From the NCBI GenBank assembly GCA_023105745.1, contig JALGQZ010000012.1:45769763-45833762 (forward strand): a DNA stretch of 64,000 nucleotides, in the 5' to 3' direction. This document shows positions 49,030 through 62,219 of this stretch, piece after piece; within the stretch, counting starts at the first letter, position 1, and every line of letters starts with the position of its first letter. The position numbers and the translations under genes were made by a program. Under the pieces are notes generated by a model. The model had not been told where the DNA came from, did not search any database, and saw only the letters and a program-made list of their open reading frames with translations. The stretch is from Austropuccinia psidii. Taxonomy: Eukaryota > Basidiomycota > Pucciniomycetes > Pucciniales > Sphaerophragmiaceae.

Positions 49030-50441
49030 TTCTTACTCGCGAGTAGCAATTCCCTTTCTGTTTAAAGCTTTGCCTCTTCCTCTTTGAGGGCCACTTTTCA
49101 TTTCAATTTTTCCCTTTCAAACAAAATCTTCTCTCGTTCCAAGTAATAATCACTCTTTCTTTTCTCCTCTGCTTTTCTGCGGTTTTCGAAATCAAACTTA
49201 TCTTTCTCTAACTGATATTGGAAATCTTATTTTCAACTATCTTCTTCACTCTTTATGCTCTTAATTGTCACAAAATTTTCCAGAATCTTCAATTTTAACT
49301 CCTTATTGGCGCGTATTTCCACCTCATGAGCGGCCCTGAAGCCTTTCTTGTACTGTTTGGTTATTGTCTTCCTGTTACTAAAACTCTCTTCCTCTTTATT
49401 ACCTTAATTTTTCTTTTTTTCCCTTTGTTTGGCCTCATACACCAACAAACCTAAACCACAATTGCTATCATTTATTTCAATTGCATTATGATCTGAGTCT
49501 GAGATGTAGAGTCCCAGGGAGTCACTTGTGGGATTGAGTTGAGCCATTGATTCCACATTGGCCTGACGTCCAAATATTTCTTCCATGAATTTAAAACTGG
49601 GGAAAATCATTTTCAATTTTTTGGGAAATGTTCATTCACAAATAATCCTTGGTTGAGCCTTCCCCTGTATTGTGAGACCAAGCCCAAACATACCGATATT
49701 TCTTCTTATATGTACTTAATTTTAGGGAACATTTCCATCCATTTAAATTTAACATTGGATTGAGTGCATTGAGGTATCCGGAAAAGAGCTCATATGCCCC
49801 ACCTCTAGTAAGAAAAGTTTGAAAATGGAGGTTTTTGAGGTCTTTCCAAACAGCTGGTTGTAACGTTCCTTGTTTTCAATCTACGTACAAACGTTGTTGT
49901 AATTTTTTTCCATAACATTTGGTTTTCTATCCCTTTTTGCTGGATCCTTTCTGTGTTTTTTATTCTTCTTGAAGCTCATTTGGCCAAATTATTCAATGTC
50001 TGACCCACTAGCCTTGTTTCCAAGTTTACTTGCCCCGCTTGGTGATTCAGATTGTGTTGAATTTAACTTCTCAACTGAGTGACTCAGTCTTATGGTGTTT
50101 GTTGGTGAGGTAGTCATTTGTGAGTGTTGTACATTACCAATCCTTGGAAATACCATTACTGAGTTCAATTTACCACCATAACTAATTTTTGTGGTTTTTG
50201 TTGGCAAGGTATTCATTCATGAATTTTGTATGTTACTTATTCTTGGAAATACCATTGATGAGCTCAAGTTACTTTCGTAATTAATTTCTGGGACCATTTT
50301 CTGTGTAATTCTCCTCAATTTAATACTATCTTGAAGTGAATTGAAAGCTGTCATTCTCAATATATAATGGTACTGTGACTCCTGAACTTGATATTCAGAG
50401 GCCCGGACCAGAGTAATGTGGATACCATGGACTTGAAGCAC
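49030..50441 (-). pseudogene. SANT/Myb-like DNA-binding protein with coiled-coil tail, broken
   Basis: From the N-terminus (50441 leftwards) there is a polar region in which a motif of the form MVFPRI-x-N-[IV]-Q occurs twice (near 50240 and 50150). A basic KKNKKHRK patch lies near 49970. Next comes a globular block (about 49850-49690) with GGAYELFSGYLN, YKKKYRYVW and NTGEGST, the pattern of SANT/Myb-like domains common in rust repeat proteins. FPSFKFMEEIFGRQANV (49616 on) and an E/K/R-rich coiled coil (49400-49080; FENRRKAEEKRK) follow. Several frameshifts and stops. Proteins of this kind accompany PIF/Harbinger transposases as DNA-binding partners; Harbinger relics of this window lie 4 kb away, but linkage is unproven. 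Confidence 0.5.
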
Positions 50442-50449
50442 ATTTGGAC

Positions 50450-53400
50450 CATGTGAGGTTTATTTGGTTGACCAACCAAAGCCCGTTATTTTTTTAAAAT
50501 TTCCTATACACATTTAAGTCAGCAAAAGTAGCCCAAGTTTTGAATATTTGAATGACCAGTTTTTTCATAACCAGCTGAGGCTTGAGAAATCGGCTGGATA
50601 TTTGATATATGGGGAAGTCCAGTTACATGGCTTTGCATTACCTAAATAGCGCCAGAAATACAATAAGTAAGCCCCTTGATCTTTATAATTAATAAATTCA
50701 GATACATACATTACTTGGAGTAAGTCATTGGGAGTTTCCAGGTGATAGTGGGATGGAGGTCCATTAAAAAATTATCAAGAGTGAAGGATTTTTTTAACAA
50801 ATTTTAACATATCCAAAAAGAGGAAGAAAATCACAAATTCAAATATGGGACTCCCCCTAGGCGAAAAAGGGGGTTCAGGGCAAGGCTTTCTGTGATTTTT
50901 GTTTTTTCTTCTTATATTATCGTCTCCCACGGGTGCTGTGGGACCCAAATCAGATTTATTATTTGGGAGATATGCGGCAAAGACTGACTCCCCGTGATTT
51001 TTTCAAAGCACTGTACAGCTTTGTATATCTGAATTTGAAAGCCATACAGGTCTTTACAGCTGTATTGCAAATTATTTCTGCACATTACCTCCTACTGTTA
51101 TTATACAGTCTGTGTTGTACCTCACTGTGCTATCTACTCAAACAAATTTTATAAAAATATATTCATTTTTTTGAATTCCAATTATTGATTATTATTTATT
51201 CAAACCACATTTTTCATTTTTCTTAAAAATAATTTTTTAAAATTGGTAAAAAAAATCAATGTGTGAGTTTTCTGTTTTTTGGTAATCTCCAGAGGAGTTT
51301 TTTCATTAAAAAACAGCAAAAAGAAAATTCCAGTTTTTCAATATTATGAGAAATATACTGATTTCAAACAGCACATAGCAAATCTTTATGTGGTTTTTGA
51401 TACTTCTGAATTTCAATTGTATGATATTCCCCCAATGACTATCCATTTCAAATTTGGGTGATGAATTCTTCATTGAAATTAATAAGACATAGAATCCAAA
51501 AAAAATCATATTTTTTTGTTGAGTCGAAACATAGAGCTCAAAATGTTAAGGCTTGCTTATTTTCTGAATAAATCAAATGTCTAAAAATATGAATATAAAA
51601 AAAATTGAATTTTGATATTTCCTGATTAGAGGGAAGGATACAGAAACAATTCCTAATTTCTAAGATTTTTGAAACTAGATTTTCCATTTAGAAAATTTCT
51701 CCATGGAATTAATTTTTCTTTCAGCTTCCATCTTTTTTACAATAGAATAGAGAAATTGGAAAATTCAAAAAAATAAGCTGCATGTTTTTAAATTTTCTGA
51801 GTCTTTGAATAGGATTCTTGGCTTTTGTTTAAATAAAGCTTTAAGAAACGCAAAAAATGGGTTTTGTGAAGATTTTTTTCCTGATTGGATAATTAAGATA
51901 AAGCATTATAATATTCTGAAGTTATATGATATGTCAGCTTACTGAAATTCAATCATAGAATTCAAAAGTCTTTTTAAAAAAGGAAATAAAAGGTCTTTAT
52001 AATTTTCTTTGATATTAAAATCAATAATGGAGGTTAAAAAATTATTGCATCCCTATTTTTATCTCAAAAGAAATTGGATTCACTTTCAGTTCCTTTCTTT
52101 TTTCATCCAACATTTCAAAGGCTATTATCATTATGAACATTAAAATCATCATTGTTATTTTTCTTTTGAAATAAAAGTATTCTCATTTTTATTCAAAATA
52201 TTGAATTTTTTTGAATTCAATTGAAAGTAATTGCCTCTTTACTAAAATAAGAATTCCAATGTTTATTGATCCTTCAACCAGAAAAAAACAAGCACATATG
52301 CCATAGAATACTTTATCATCCTTCTTTAAATAAAATTTTCTTTTACTAATTGATTTCATAGCTTAAAACTATGTTTTTTTTCTTTATTGAAAAATATCAA
52401 AGTTATATTTAACCATTAGTTTTAGATTCTTTATGAAGAAAGTTTTTTTAACTGAACATGGAGCTTGATGGAATAAATTCTTGATTCTGATTTCTGGACC
52501 TATATTGATACCTTAGGATTTTAGCTGGTATCTATATTGATTTAAATATATCTTGATGATTTAATTAATTAACTCTTGAATATATAAATTATCCGTCCGT
52601 ATTATTTAGATTAAACAAAAATGTGACTATTCCCCAATTTTATACCTTTTTAAGATTCTCTTTGGAATATTCATTCTTTATTTAGAGGAAAACTTATCTA
52701 TTAAAATATCAAAGATACACTTGATAAATGAGTTAGCTTTTCATTGTTGAAAAATCTGACCTAAATATTGTAAACATCTGAAAGGTTTTATCATAAGACA
52801 TTTCTATTGAAAGGAAATACTATAAGCTTACTACAAAAACAAATATTTTATTAATCACAGAAATAAATTTATTTCAGTCTTCATAAAGTAATTATTCCAA
52901 ATTTTTCAAATACCCAAATATGGTGTCAGCTACAATAGGATTCTTAAGGAATTATAATGGATTATTTTATTACAAGGGAAGAATGGTTTTGTAAGTATGT
53001 GTAAAATGAAAGAGATTAGCTCTTTATTATGAATGAACTCAGAGAGATATCAGAGTTTTGTTTCCATAAATAGCCAGTAGTTGCAAGTATCTTTTGAAAG
53101 AAATATCCATAATAGTGAAAATCTTCACCTTTTAGAACTTGTAATTCTTCTGTGGAAGTTTATACACCAAACAAGACATAATATTGGGTGTTTGAGGTGT
53201 CCAAAATTCTTTCAAATAAAAAATTATACATTGGAAATCTAAACAAACATAAATGAAACCAAATCATTCCCCTTTTTGAAAATATTCCGATTTTTATTCC
53301 TTTTTAATTAGTTTTCTGAGTAAAAAGAAGCAGGAATTCAAATAATTTTTGATATACTTGGGAAGAATTTCCCTAGATTCATTCTTATTTTAAAAATTTT

Positions 53401-54585
53401 TCAAGATTTTGTAATAGGATGAAAAGGCTAACAAGAAAGAAACTATATCAGGTTTTTTAACACAAGGTATTATGTCAAAATGAACATTTTCTGGATTATT
53501 AAATGAATGTTATATTAATATAGCTATATATTTTTCATGACTTTTGGTATTGGTATTTAGGGAAACTAGAACTATGGATAGTTTTTAGGTATATTAATAC
53601 TCACTCTCCACATTTTTGTTTGAAGTGCTATGTTTAAATTTTGAGGAGTGATTTTTCAATAATATTGTTCTATTTTTTACCCTTTATTATAATTTATTTT
53701 CCCAGGAAAAGGGACCAGAAAGGGGGTGGTGTACTATTATAAATAATCCAAAAAAGGAAAAAAAGTTCTTTTCTTTAACTAACATGTCATACCCTGACTG
53801 AATAAGGTTTTAAGTATACATATTTTTTTATGAGATTTACAGGACTGTATTTGTCTGTACTGCTACATTACAGTAAATTTTACTGTATCTGTATCTGTAA
53901 TTGTATAGTGAATTTGCTACTGTATAGTACTCCAAAAGTACGTTTTGGAAACAGAATTATATAATTATTATTATTTAAAAAAACACCGAAATAAATGATG
54001 AAAAAAATATCAAAAAAAATCAAATTGAAAAAGATCAAAAGAAAAAACACAATTAAAAATCAAAAAATATTATTTTTGTTATTAATTGAAGCCTTTGATT
54101 GGAAAATGTCAAACAATTTATAACAAAACAAATTATCTATTAATAATACTCCCTTAAAAGCTACCAAATACCATGCACAAAACACCAAACCTTTCTTTGA
54201 CCCAAATGACACAATACATTTTTGGAATTCCAAGAATAACACCTCAAAATTTGTGATGCTCTCAATCCCCAGAAACGATATGTTTTGACACAAAATTCCT
54301 TCTTTCAAAAAAGAAAGCCATTTTTGACACTAAATCATCTCCACATCTTTTTCAACCTGCCAAATTTATGCTTTTATCATGCAAAAGAGCTTACATAAAA
54401 TATAAATTGCTACTGATTTAAACACATCCCATTATGTATATTCCATTGAGGATTAGATCAATGAAGAGCTCTAAGAAGACATTTCAAACCTTGTTTACTT
54501 ATATACAAATAATTATATGAAGCAATTTCAATTTTAAAAACTCCCATATATTTACCAAAAATGTGATTTGGGAAGCTTACTATCT
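50450..54585. other. Decayed AT-rich DNA
   Basis: No gene recognised. 51005-51130 and 53842-53940 are rich in CTGTA/TACAG words; 53869-53887 is a perfect 19-base palindrome (TACAGTAAATTTTACTGTA, centre base apart). Frames 50933-51154 and 54060-54308 lack domains. Confidence 0.5.
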
Positions 54586-54589
54586 GAAA

Positions 54590-55570
54590 AATTCAGACAA
54601 TTACGTCAAACTAAATATTCCATCCTTCAAGATATGGTTAGCCTTCTAAGCCATTATGAATAATTTAAGAATCGATATAAGGCCAAGCAAGGTGATATTG
54701 AAAGAAAATTGACTTTAGTAATTTTGTGTATAGGCAGTAATATAACGGTCTATTCTGTTGGTTGTATTGAATCAATTTTTGGCATTTTCCAAGGATCTGT
54801 GATACTTAATACACAATTTATTATATCAGCACTTCTCAAGCACAAATCAAGCTATCTTACATGGCCATATGGGAATTAACATGTAGAACTGTCACAAGTA
54901 ATGAAATCTGGCGGATTTTAGGGGCGTATTGGATTTATTGATGGAATCTTGTTTTCATTATCTAAGACGCCACCCAATGAGACTGAGGATTACTTTGGTT
55001 GTAAGCAAAAACATGTATGACCCTTTTTTATATTTATCAATGAAAAGCTGATATTTTTATTTTTAGATAGCTACTCAATGTTGAGTCAGCTTTCATGTGA
55101 TTTGAACAGATTTATTCAGGAATTACATGTAGGCCTTCCAGGGTAATTAAATGACTCAAGTGTTTATCAACATATGAATATTTTTCGGATTCCTGAGAAA
55201 TTTTCTCATAGAATAAATACTTTCTTGTTTATTCAGAATACCCAAGCTACAAATTTTGAATTACAGCATATCAAGGTATTTTTACACAGGAATTGAATGA
55301 TAAAGCAAGTTTTATTATTACCTGGTCCAGTAGCATGTGCATATAGAGCATGCGACAGGGATACTCAAAGGTCACTGGTAAGAATTTCAACAAAGAAAAC
55401 TTTGAATGAAGAATGAAGAAGATTTTAAGAGTTCTTTTTATTGGGTAATCATCTGTGTAATATTTCATAATCTCCTAGCCAAATTTGATGATCAATGGCT
55501 TGAATTATAGGATGACAACAACCCACCTGAGCTTCAAGTGATACCAAAAGGATATTAAAGTGATATTGTG
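54590..55570 (+). pseudogene. PIF/Harbinger transposase relic
   Basis: Read in changing frames with stops: an N-terminal block ending near LTLVILCIGSN (54710), then a piece with YLTWPYGN (54850). RIGFIDGI follows (about 54935), holding the first catalytic Asp, with TPPNETEDYFGCK next. Then come SSVYQHMNIFRIPE (about 55160) and WVIICVIFHNLLAK with DDNNPPELQ (55440-55540). This is the order of DDE_Tnp_4/HARBI1 proteins. An interruption around 55020-55070 (ending TTTTAG) may be an intron. Inactive. Confidence 0.75.
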
Positions 55571-55619
55571 GAAGATATTTCCGAAAAGGTAACATAAATT
55601 AAATTAAATTGGTATAATA

Positions 55620-56620
55620 ACTTTCAATTTCTATTTTGTCAATCATGAAGAAAAATTTATTTTGAAAAACCAAAATAAAGCAAAAAGAATTCTTGATTTT
55701 TTTAAAAAACAAATCTTCAAATGGAAATAGTCACTTTCAACCTTCACTTAGTAATCTGATTTTCTAAAATAAATTTCATTTTTTCTATTTCTCAGAAATA
55801 AAACATAAGTATTCAATTTTGTGGGTACATTAATTTTATTTGTGTTTTTATTTCTATGTAAATAAAGTTATTGTTTGGGATTTATTCAAAATGTCTCTTG
55901 TTTTTTCAAAACTTTAGAAATGAAAAACAAATAAAAGGTATTTTTTTAAGAAAATTAATTGCTAGAGATTTTTTCAAAAACTTATCTTTTTATAAAAAAT
56001 TTTCAAAAAAACAAATAAAGCTTAAGAATTGCAAGAATATTCTATTCTTATTAAGAAAAAATAGGGCTGCTCACTCATGGAATTAGATTTCGTTTGAAGT
56101 TTCAAATACATTCGATTTTGAAATAATAATCAGTTGCAGAAAATCTTTTAGATTTTCTGTTTTTTATTTTGTAAGATTACAAATCAAAACACACAGAAAT
56201 TTAGAAAAGCTAAAAAACTCAGAAAACTAAAGAAAAGTGTTTTTTTATTGTTAAAACCTTGGGCAGGGATTAGGCTAAGATTTTTTTCAGCTATTTGTTT
56301 TTTTTTGGAAAAATAGAAAAAAAATTCTACAAATTGTCTTTAGCAATTCTAATCTTTTTTATAGATAATTACCAAGAAATTAAAAAAATTTAATTAATTC
56401 AAGTTTTTTTGAAAGAAAATTACCTTTCACTTTTTGTTAGACATTTTAATATTTCAAAAACAAATTGGAATTACTTTGTTAATTTTGAAACAATAATACT
56501 TTAAGAATATTTATCATTAAAGATGAAACCATTTGTTTTTTGTTTTTTTTAATTGATTTCTTTTTGGATTATCTTTTTTAAATAGAGTGATGATTCATTT
56601 TTTTTGAAAATTTCAGTTTC
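55620..56620. other. Non-coding AT-rich stretch
   Basis: Long T and A runs; the frame 55871-56086 is K/F-rich and looks like chance. Confidence 0.5.
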
Positions 56621-56629
56621 CATTTCAAA

Positions 56630-58340
56630 ACAGCTTATCTCAGTGAGTAATCTGTTAAGACCATTTCTCATGAAAAATGAACTGTTTTCTTCACTCTTTA
56701 TTTTATTGGTCCCCTTTTTATATATTTTTAATTTCCTTTTCTTTTATGATGTTGGTCAGCACACATAATATCTTATGTTTTTTCACCATTTTATGGCCAA
56801 AAACATATAATTTCATGGTAAAAAAAGATGTTTCTTTGGAAAAAATTCTCAAACTCAGCTTGGGCATATTATTTAGGTATTTTTTCAAAAATTACACTTT
56901 TTTTTACCATAAAATTACATCTTTTGGTCACAAATTGGTAAAAACACATAAGATGTAATAGCCTTCTTTTAATTCAAATCAAAAAGAAGTTCCACCAGTG
57001 ATTAATCCTTTTATGTTACTTTCCATTAAATCGAGAACATTATTTATTGAGATTTTATTTTAATTTTGGTTTCTTTGTGTTAAAGAAATTTATTTGTTAA
57101 ATTTTTACTGTTATTTCAATCCCGTCTTTTTTTCTTGAAAAAATGGATTGTTCAATTTTTTTGAAAATTTGAATTATTTAAAATGAAAAAAAGGAAAAAA
57201 TTAAAACATCATCATTTATCAGAAAAAATTATACATTTCGATTTTTTATTTAATTTATACTCATTCTAGTTTGATTCTGTTGTTTTCTTTAGAAAGACAT
57301 TGATGATTAGTTTCTCTTAAATTTCCTTCTCTTTAAATTTAAACCAAAAATTTAATTAAAACCAGTGAGTAATTATTTAGCTTACTCTCTATTACAAAAA
57401 ACCATTGATTATTGACTTCTTATTTCAATGTGGTTTTTTTTGATTTAAAAAAACTGATTCAGGCCTGAAAAATCAGACTTCTTTTATTTTATTTGTATTC
57501 TTTCTATATTGTTTTTTCTAAAAAAAAAATTTTAAAATTTAATTACCATTAAATATAAATAAAATAATACCACTATTAAGTAATACTTCCATATTAATAT
57601 CTATTACAAAAAACAATTTATTATTTATTATTTTGATTTTAATGTGGTTTTTTTGGTAAAAATAATTTATTGGTCAATCTTTTTTAAAATTTTGAATTAT
57701 TTTTGATCAAAATAAAAAAAAATATTGAAGCCAGAAATCTAATACATTTAATTTTATTTCATTGGTACTCTTTCTAGCTTAATTATGTTTCTATTTTTTG
57801 AAAAACTTTATTTTATTTTAATACAAATAACCAAAAATTCCACCAGGGAGAAATCCTTTCAGCTTACCCTCTGTTTAAAAAATCCCAAATTCTTGACTTT
57901 TTATTTTAATATTTATATTTATGTTGTTCGTTCAATTTTTTTCAGAATTCTGAATGATTTTCAATCCAAATAAGAAATGACATCAAACCAATGATTGATC
58001 CTTTTATATTACTTACTATTAATCAGAAAACTGATATCCTTATCTTCTTATTTTGTAGGTACTCTTTCTAAATTGATTACTTCCTTAAAAAAAGAATTTG
58101 GGCATTAAAATTATGTTTAAGCTTCCTCTTCTTTTAATATAAATAAGAAAAATGCTACCAGTGAGTAATCTCTTAGCTTACTCTCTATGTAAGAATCTTG
58201 AATTATTTTATTTTCATCATGATTTTTTGTGTTAAAAGAAAAAACTTCGTTGATTTTTTGTAGAAAACATTTTCTTTAAATATAAATCAAAAAAGTAGTT
58301 CAACTGTTTAGTAGTCTTTTTTTCAAAATTTATATTTTTA
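56630..58340. repeat. Degenerate direct-repeat array
   Basis: A unit containing AACCAGTGAGTAATC and a following CTTACTCTCTATTA-like stretch recurs in one orientation, with anchors at about 56640, 56994, 57361, 57569, 57842, 57987 and 58157 and a weak one near 58297. Most copies are preceded by a TAAATATAAATCAAAAA-like stretch; several are followed by TTTCAATGTGGTTTTTT and TTGGTACTCTTTCTA blocks. Spacing is irregular (about 145-370 bp), so units have diverged or been lost. Confidence 0.65.
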
Positions 58341-58344
58341 GTAC

Positions 58345-61300
58345 CATTTTTCCTTTTTTGTTACAAGAGGTGATCATTCAATTTGTTTTGAAAGTTTTGA
58401 TTTTTCAAGATAAATTACAAAGAAGGTTTCATACTAATATTTCCATTTTAAAGCACTTATTAATTAGTCCTTTCATATAAATTAATCTCTAAAATCAAAC
58501 TAACTTTTGTCTTTCATTACCTTATATTATTCTTTTTCAAGAAATATAGCACTTTTATTAATATTCTTGTTTAAGCTTCTATCAGTGTAGATTTTTGGAT
58601 CCTTGTTTTCTAATTCCTTGTGTTATTGTTTCGGGAATCTTTTTGAGTATTTTTAGTGAATATATTTTATAAATTTCTGGCAATGCAATCAAATAATGGG
58701 GAGAAAGAAGAACCACTGCTATTACCAGTAATTAGTTTCTTTTATCATCCAATATATCTGAAATTTATTTTCTGAATCTTTCTATTAATTCTGCTTATGG
58801 AACCCTCTGACTAATTCATTCATGTTTATTAATTGCTAAACCAAGGTTTTATATTTGGATTTCAGGTGTTATTAAAAGAAGACCAAAACTCATTCTTCAA
58901 AGATTCCTTCACATAGAATAAAAAAAAACTAAAGGTATCCATTCAGATGTCTAACAATTCTTCAATATATTTTTTCAATCAAATACAGATTTTTTCCTCA
59001 ATCCCATTCCAACAAATGAAGCTGAATGGAAACCATCATTCCAAAGTTGAATTTCAAAAAGAACCTGATCTTTTTAATTGTGATAGAAAAATTAACAACT
59101 CATTACCCATGAATTTAATATTCTCAATAACACCTCCATTCAAATATCTTAAAATAAAGTTTTCTTAAAATAAAACTCCAAACCTTTGACTCTATGAATG
59201 ACAATGAAACATAAAATATTCAGCTTTTTGTCATCTTATCTTCTCAAAATTACTTCTTTCCTTGGCAAGAAGAGAGACTGTGGAAACAAAATTAATGAGC
59301 CAATGTATGAAATTAATTTGCATCCTTCTTGTCTTAATGATCATAGCTTGAGACAATTTTTCTCTCCCAATACAATGTCTAGAGTAATTGGAGAATAACA
59401 AAAGGTTGCATCTATAGCCCCAAAATATCAGAAATTATCAGAACTCTTCTCAACTATATTTTATCTGTGATTCTATAAGAAAATCCCCAGACTATAAGAA
59501 GCCTCTGAATACCCAGTTTTGAACAAAATTTCTTTTCTTCTAGGAACTTAGATGATTCTTCCTTTTTCAAATAATATCACCTATAAATAAAATTAGTTTT
59601 ATGTTTCTCCAAATTGTGATATTTATGCTTTATATTTGTATTTTTTCCTTTCTATTCCTATTAAAATACATTTCTTCATAATTTGCATTCAAATTATTTT
59701 TTTTCCTGATCAGGAAATAAGTATTCATTTTATTTTTTAAAGTCCCTGTAATTTTCTATATGGTATGGAGTTCCAAGACTATTTTCCATCTCATTTTATA
59801 TTCAGATCGTGGCTAAATTCAAAAATTCATCATACTATCAATGTTAATTTCTATTTTCAAAGAAGCTTAGAGTTTTCTTATATCTCTTAAAGATAGAGGA
59901 ACATCTGATATTAAATATTATTACAGTCAATCAATTGTTGATAGAATTGATTTATCTGCAAAAACGTAGGTATTACCATATTGTTTTATAATGATTCCTC
60001 ACTTATACTTATACTAATCAATTTATCTTTTATATAAAAGCTTATATCAATAAAATAAAGTTAGAATTTCCTGCTCTTAATAAGAAATATCTTGTCAATT
60101 TCAAATGAAGTTAAAAATTTCAACATCCAAATAACATGGACCTATGACCACTACACTATCAAATCTTGTGTGTATAACCTGATATTTAATATAGCAATAT
60201 ATTCAAAATAAACGTACCTTTTTGATATAAGTCTAAAAACAACAAAATGTATAAAACTATTGATATATCAAATTTATAATAGTTCCTATCTAAATTTCTG
60301 AGACATTTCATTATAAAATTGCAATAGTTGAATCCACCCTTTTTTGTTCATGCTTAAAGTCAATTTGAGGATGTAATTTCTTATCTTAAAAATCAATTTT
60401 TTCCAATTATTTTTTTTCTCCAAATTCCAACTATTCATTTTTTGTCTCTTGTTCAAAATTTGTTTAATTTTTTTTATGATATCACCCTGTTTTATATGTT
60501 TTCTTTAGACTTCTTTTCCTTCTTTCCACTTGATTTTTTCTCATTCCAATTTGGAAGAATTACTGATGCTACATGCTAACATGGGAGAATTTTTAGAATA
60601 AAATATAAAACACCTCACATTATTCTCATTTATTACCTTCATATCTTTCAATGAATGCTGAAGAATGAGAATACACCATTTTATTCCCTTTCTTTTGAAC
60701 CCACTTTGTGGATTTAAGCTCTTGACTGATTCATGTCTAAGTACTCCCTTTCTGTGTTGAAGAATATTTCCTCCCTTCTATGACGATTTCCTTTCTGATA
60801 TCCATGGTGATACTTGGATTGATTTGAGATTAAATTGATAGTGCACAGCTTTTTCCCTTATTTATCCATACAGTAGATAACTATAAGCTTATTAGGAAAT
60901 TATCAAATGATACACTCTTACTTTTGTTCAATTCAGTTCCTCTATTTGAGAAAAGTCCTTGTTAGGCCTTCTGGCTGTATTTTTCTCAAGACCCCTTATG
61001 TTTGTAATTTCTTTCCTGTTGAATGCACCTTCAAAGACCTATGGATTTCATAATTAGAAAAATCTCAAAAACCAATTTTTCAAAAAACATAAGACATACA
61101 TCACTGCTCATAAATTATAAAATCCCAATTTGGGATACCAAAATCCTGCCTTTGGGTTAAATTAAAGCATCATTTTTTTGACACACACCTCAGTAGGTGC
61201 ATTTTAAATTTAATAAAAATTCCCTTCTCTTTCATAAAATCTGAAAATTATGATCATTTGTTAGAGTATTTTATTTCAAATTGCATTGAATATAGAAATT

Positions 61301-61530
61301 TAATCATTTACAATGCCAATTTCATCCCAAAGGTTACCTTTAGTTCAGACATTAAAATAACTGTGGTTCATCAATGCTTTCAGCTCTGATGGTGATTCTG
61401 ATATCCAGGAATATATAGCCTTATTATGTATGATAACATCAATCCTTGTAGAAGATATCCTTCACCTTACATGTATACAATTAATGATTTACAAACCTTA
61501 TCCTCTGAAAGTTTTTTCCAACTTTGTCAC
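58345..61530. other. Decayed AT-rich DNA
   Basis: No gene recognised. Two adjacent frames (58947-59168, 59198-59398) have fairly balanced composition but no recognised domain; treated as unassigned. Confidence 0.5.
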
Positions 61531-61539
61531 ACCACACAT

Positions 61540-62215
61540 GACTCATTGGAAAAATTGGTTAAAAAATTTCAATATGATGAGACCTTTCAAAATTAATCAC
61601 AAAGCAAACAACATAATCCTGACATACAGCTGGATGTGACACTATCAAGGTTGGGATCAAATGGAATTGGGGCCACTTTGGGGAAGATTGGAATGTTGTT
61701 TTGAATTAGCCATGGGGATATTGTTTTTTCACTAAAAGGGTTATTGGTATATTAATGAAGCTAAAGAGAAGAATGATTGTGTGGCTAACAATAGAACAGT
61801 GTAGAGATATTTCCCAAGCTATTCAGGTGAAAGGATTCCCTGTGTGCATTGGATTTATTTATTGGAGGCTCATACCATTATCACAATGGCCCCCCAATGA
61901 TGTTGAAGCCTATTTTGATTTTAAAAAGAGGTAAGCTTTTTAATCTTTATACTTGATCATTTGAAGATAAGGTATTCCATGTCAATAAAATTGGTTTGAA
62001 ATATAAAAAACCAGTTCACTGCTCTACATGTGTGTTGTACTGGGTCACTTCATGATTCAAATGTATATCAACATATGAAAATAGAAAGAAAACCTCAAGA
62101 CTTTTATGAAATAAATCAGTACTTACTAGCTGATTCAGCATATGCAAGCTCTCCTTGATTTTTTCCAGCTTACAAGGAAGCTGTGGCACAGAATGAAGAC
62201 AGCTTAATCTTTAAG
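61540..62215 (+). pseudogene. PIF/Harbinger transposase relic, catalytic Asp lost
   Basis: Successive blocks in shifting frames are LTLSRLGSNGIGATLGKIG (about 61640), WLTIEQCRDISQAIQVKGFP and CIGFIYWRLIPLSQWPPND (61790-61900), EAYFDFKKR, then HDSNVYQHMKIE and YLLADSAYASS (62050-62150), FPAYKEA. This is the Harbinger DDE domain in order. Where the family has GFIDG, this copy reads GFIYW, so the first catalytic Asp is replaced. The C-terminal HNLL block is missing. GGTAAGC at 61930 may be a donor of an intron. Same family as the 54590-55570 copy. Confidence 0.78.
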
Positions 62216-62219
62216 TGTT

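Noticed and set aside
58947..59398. Two adjacent plus-strand frames of balanced composition
   Set aside because: No domain, no splice link found between them, no similarity seen elsewhere in the window.
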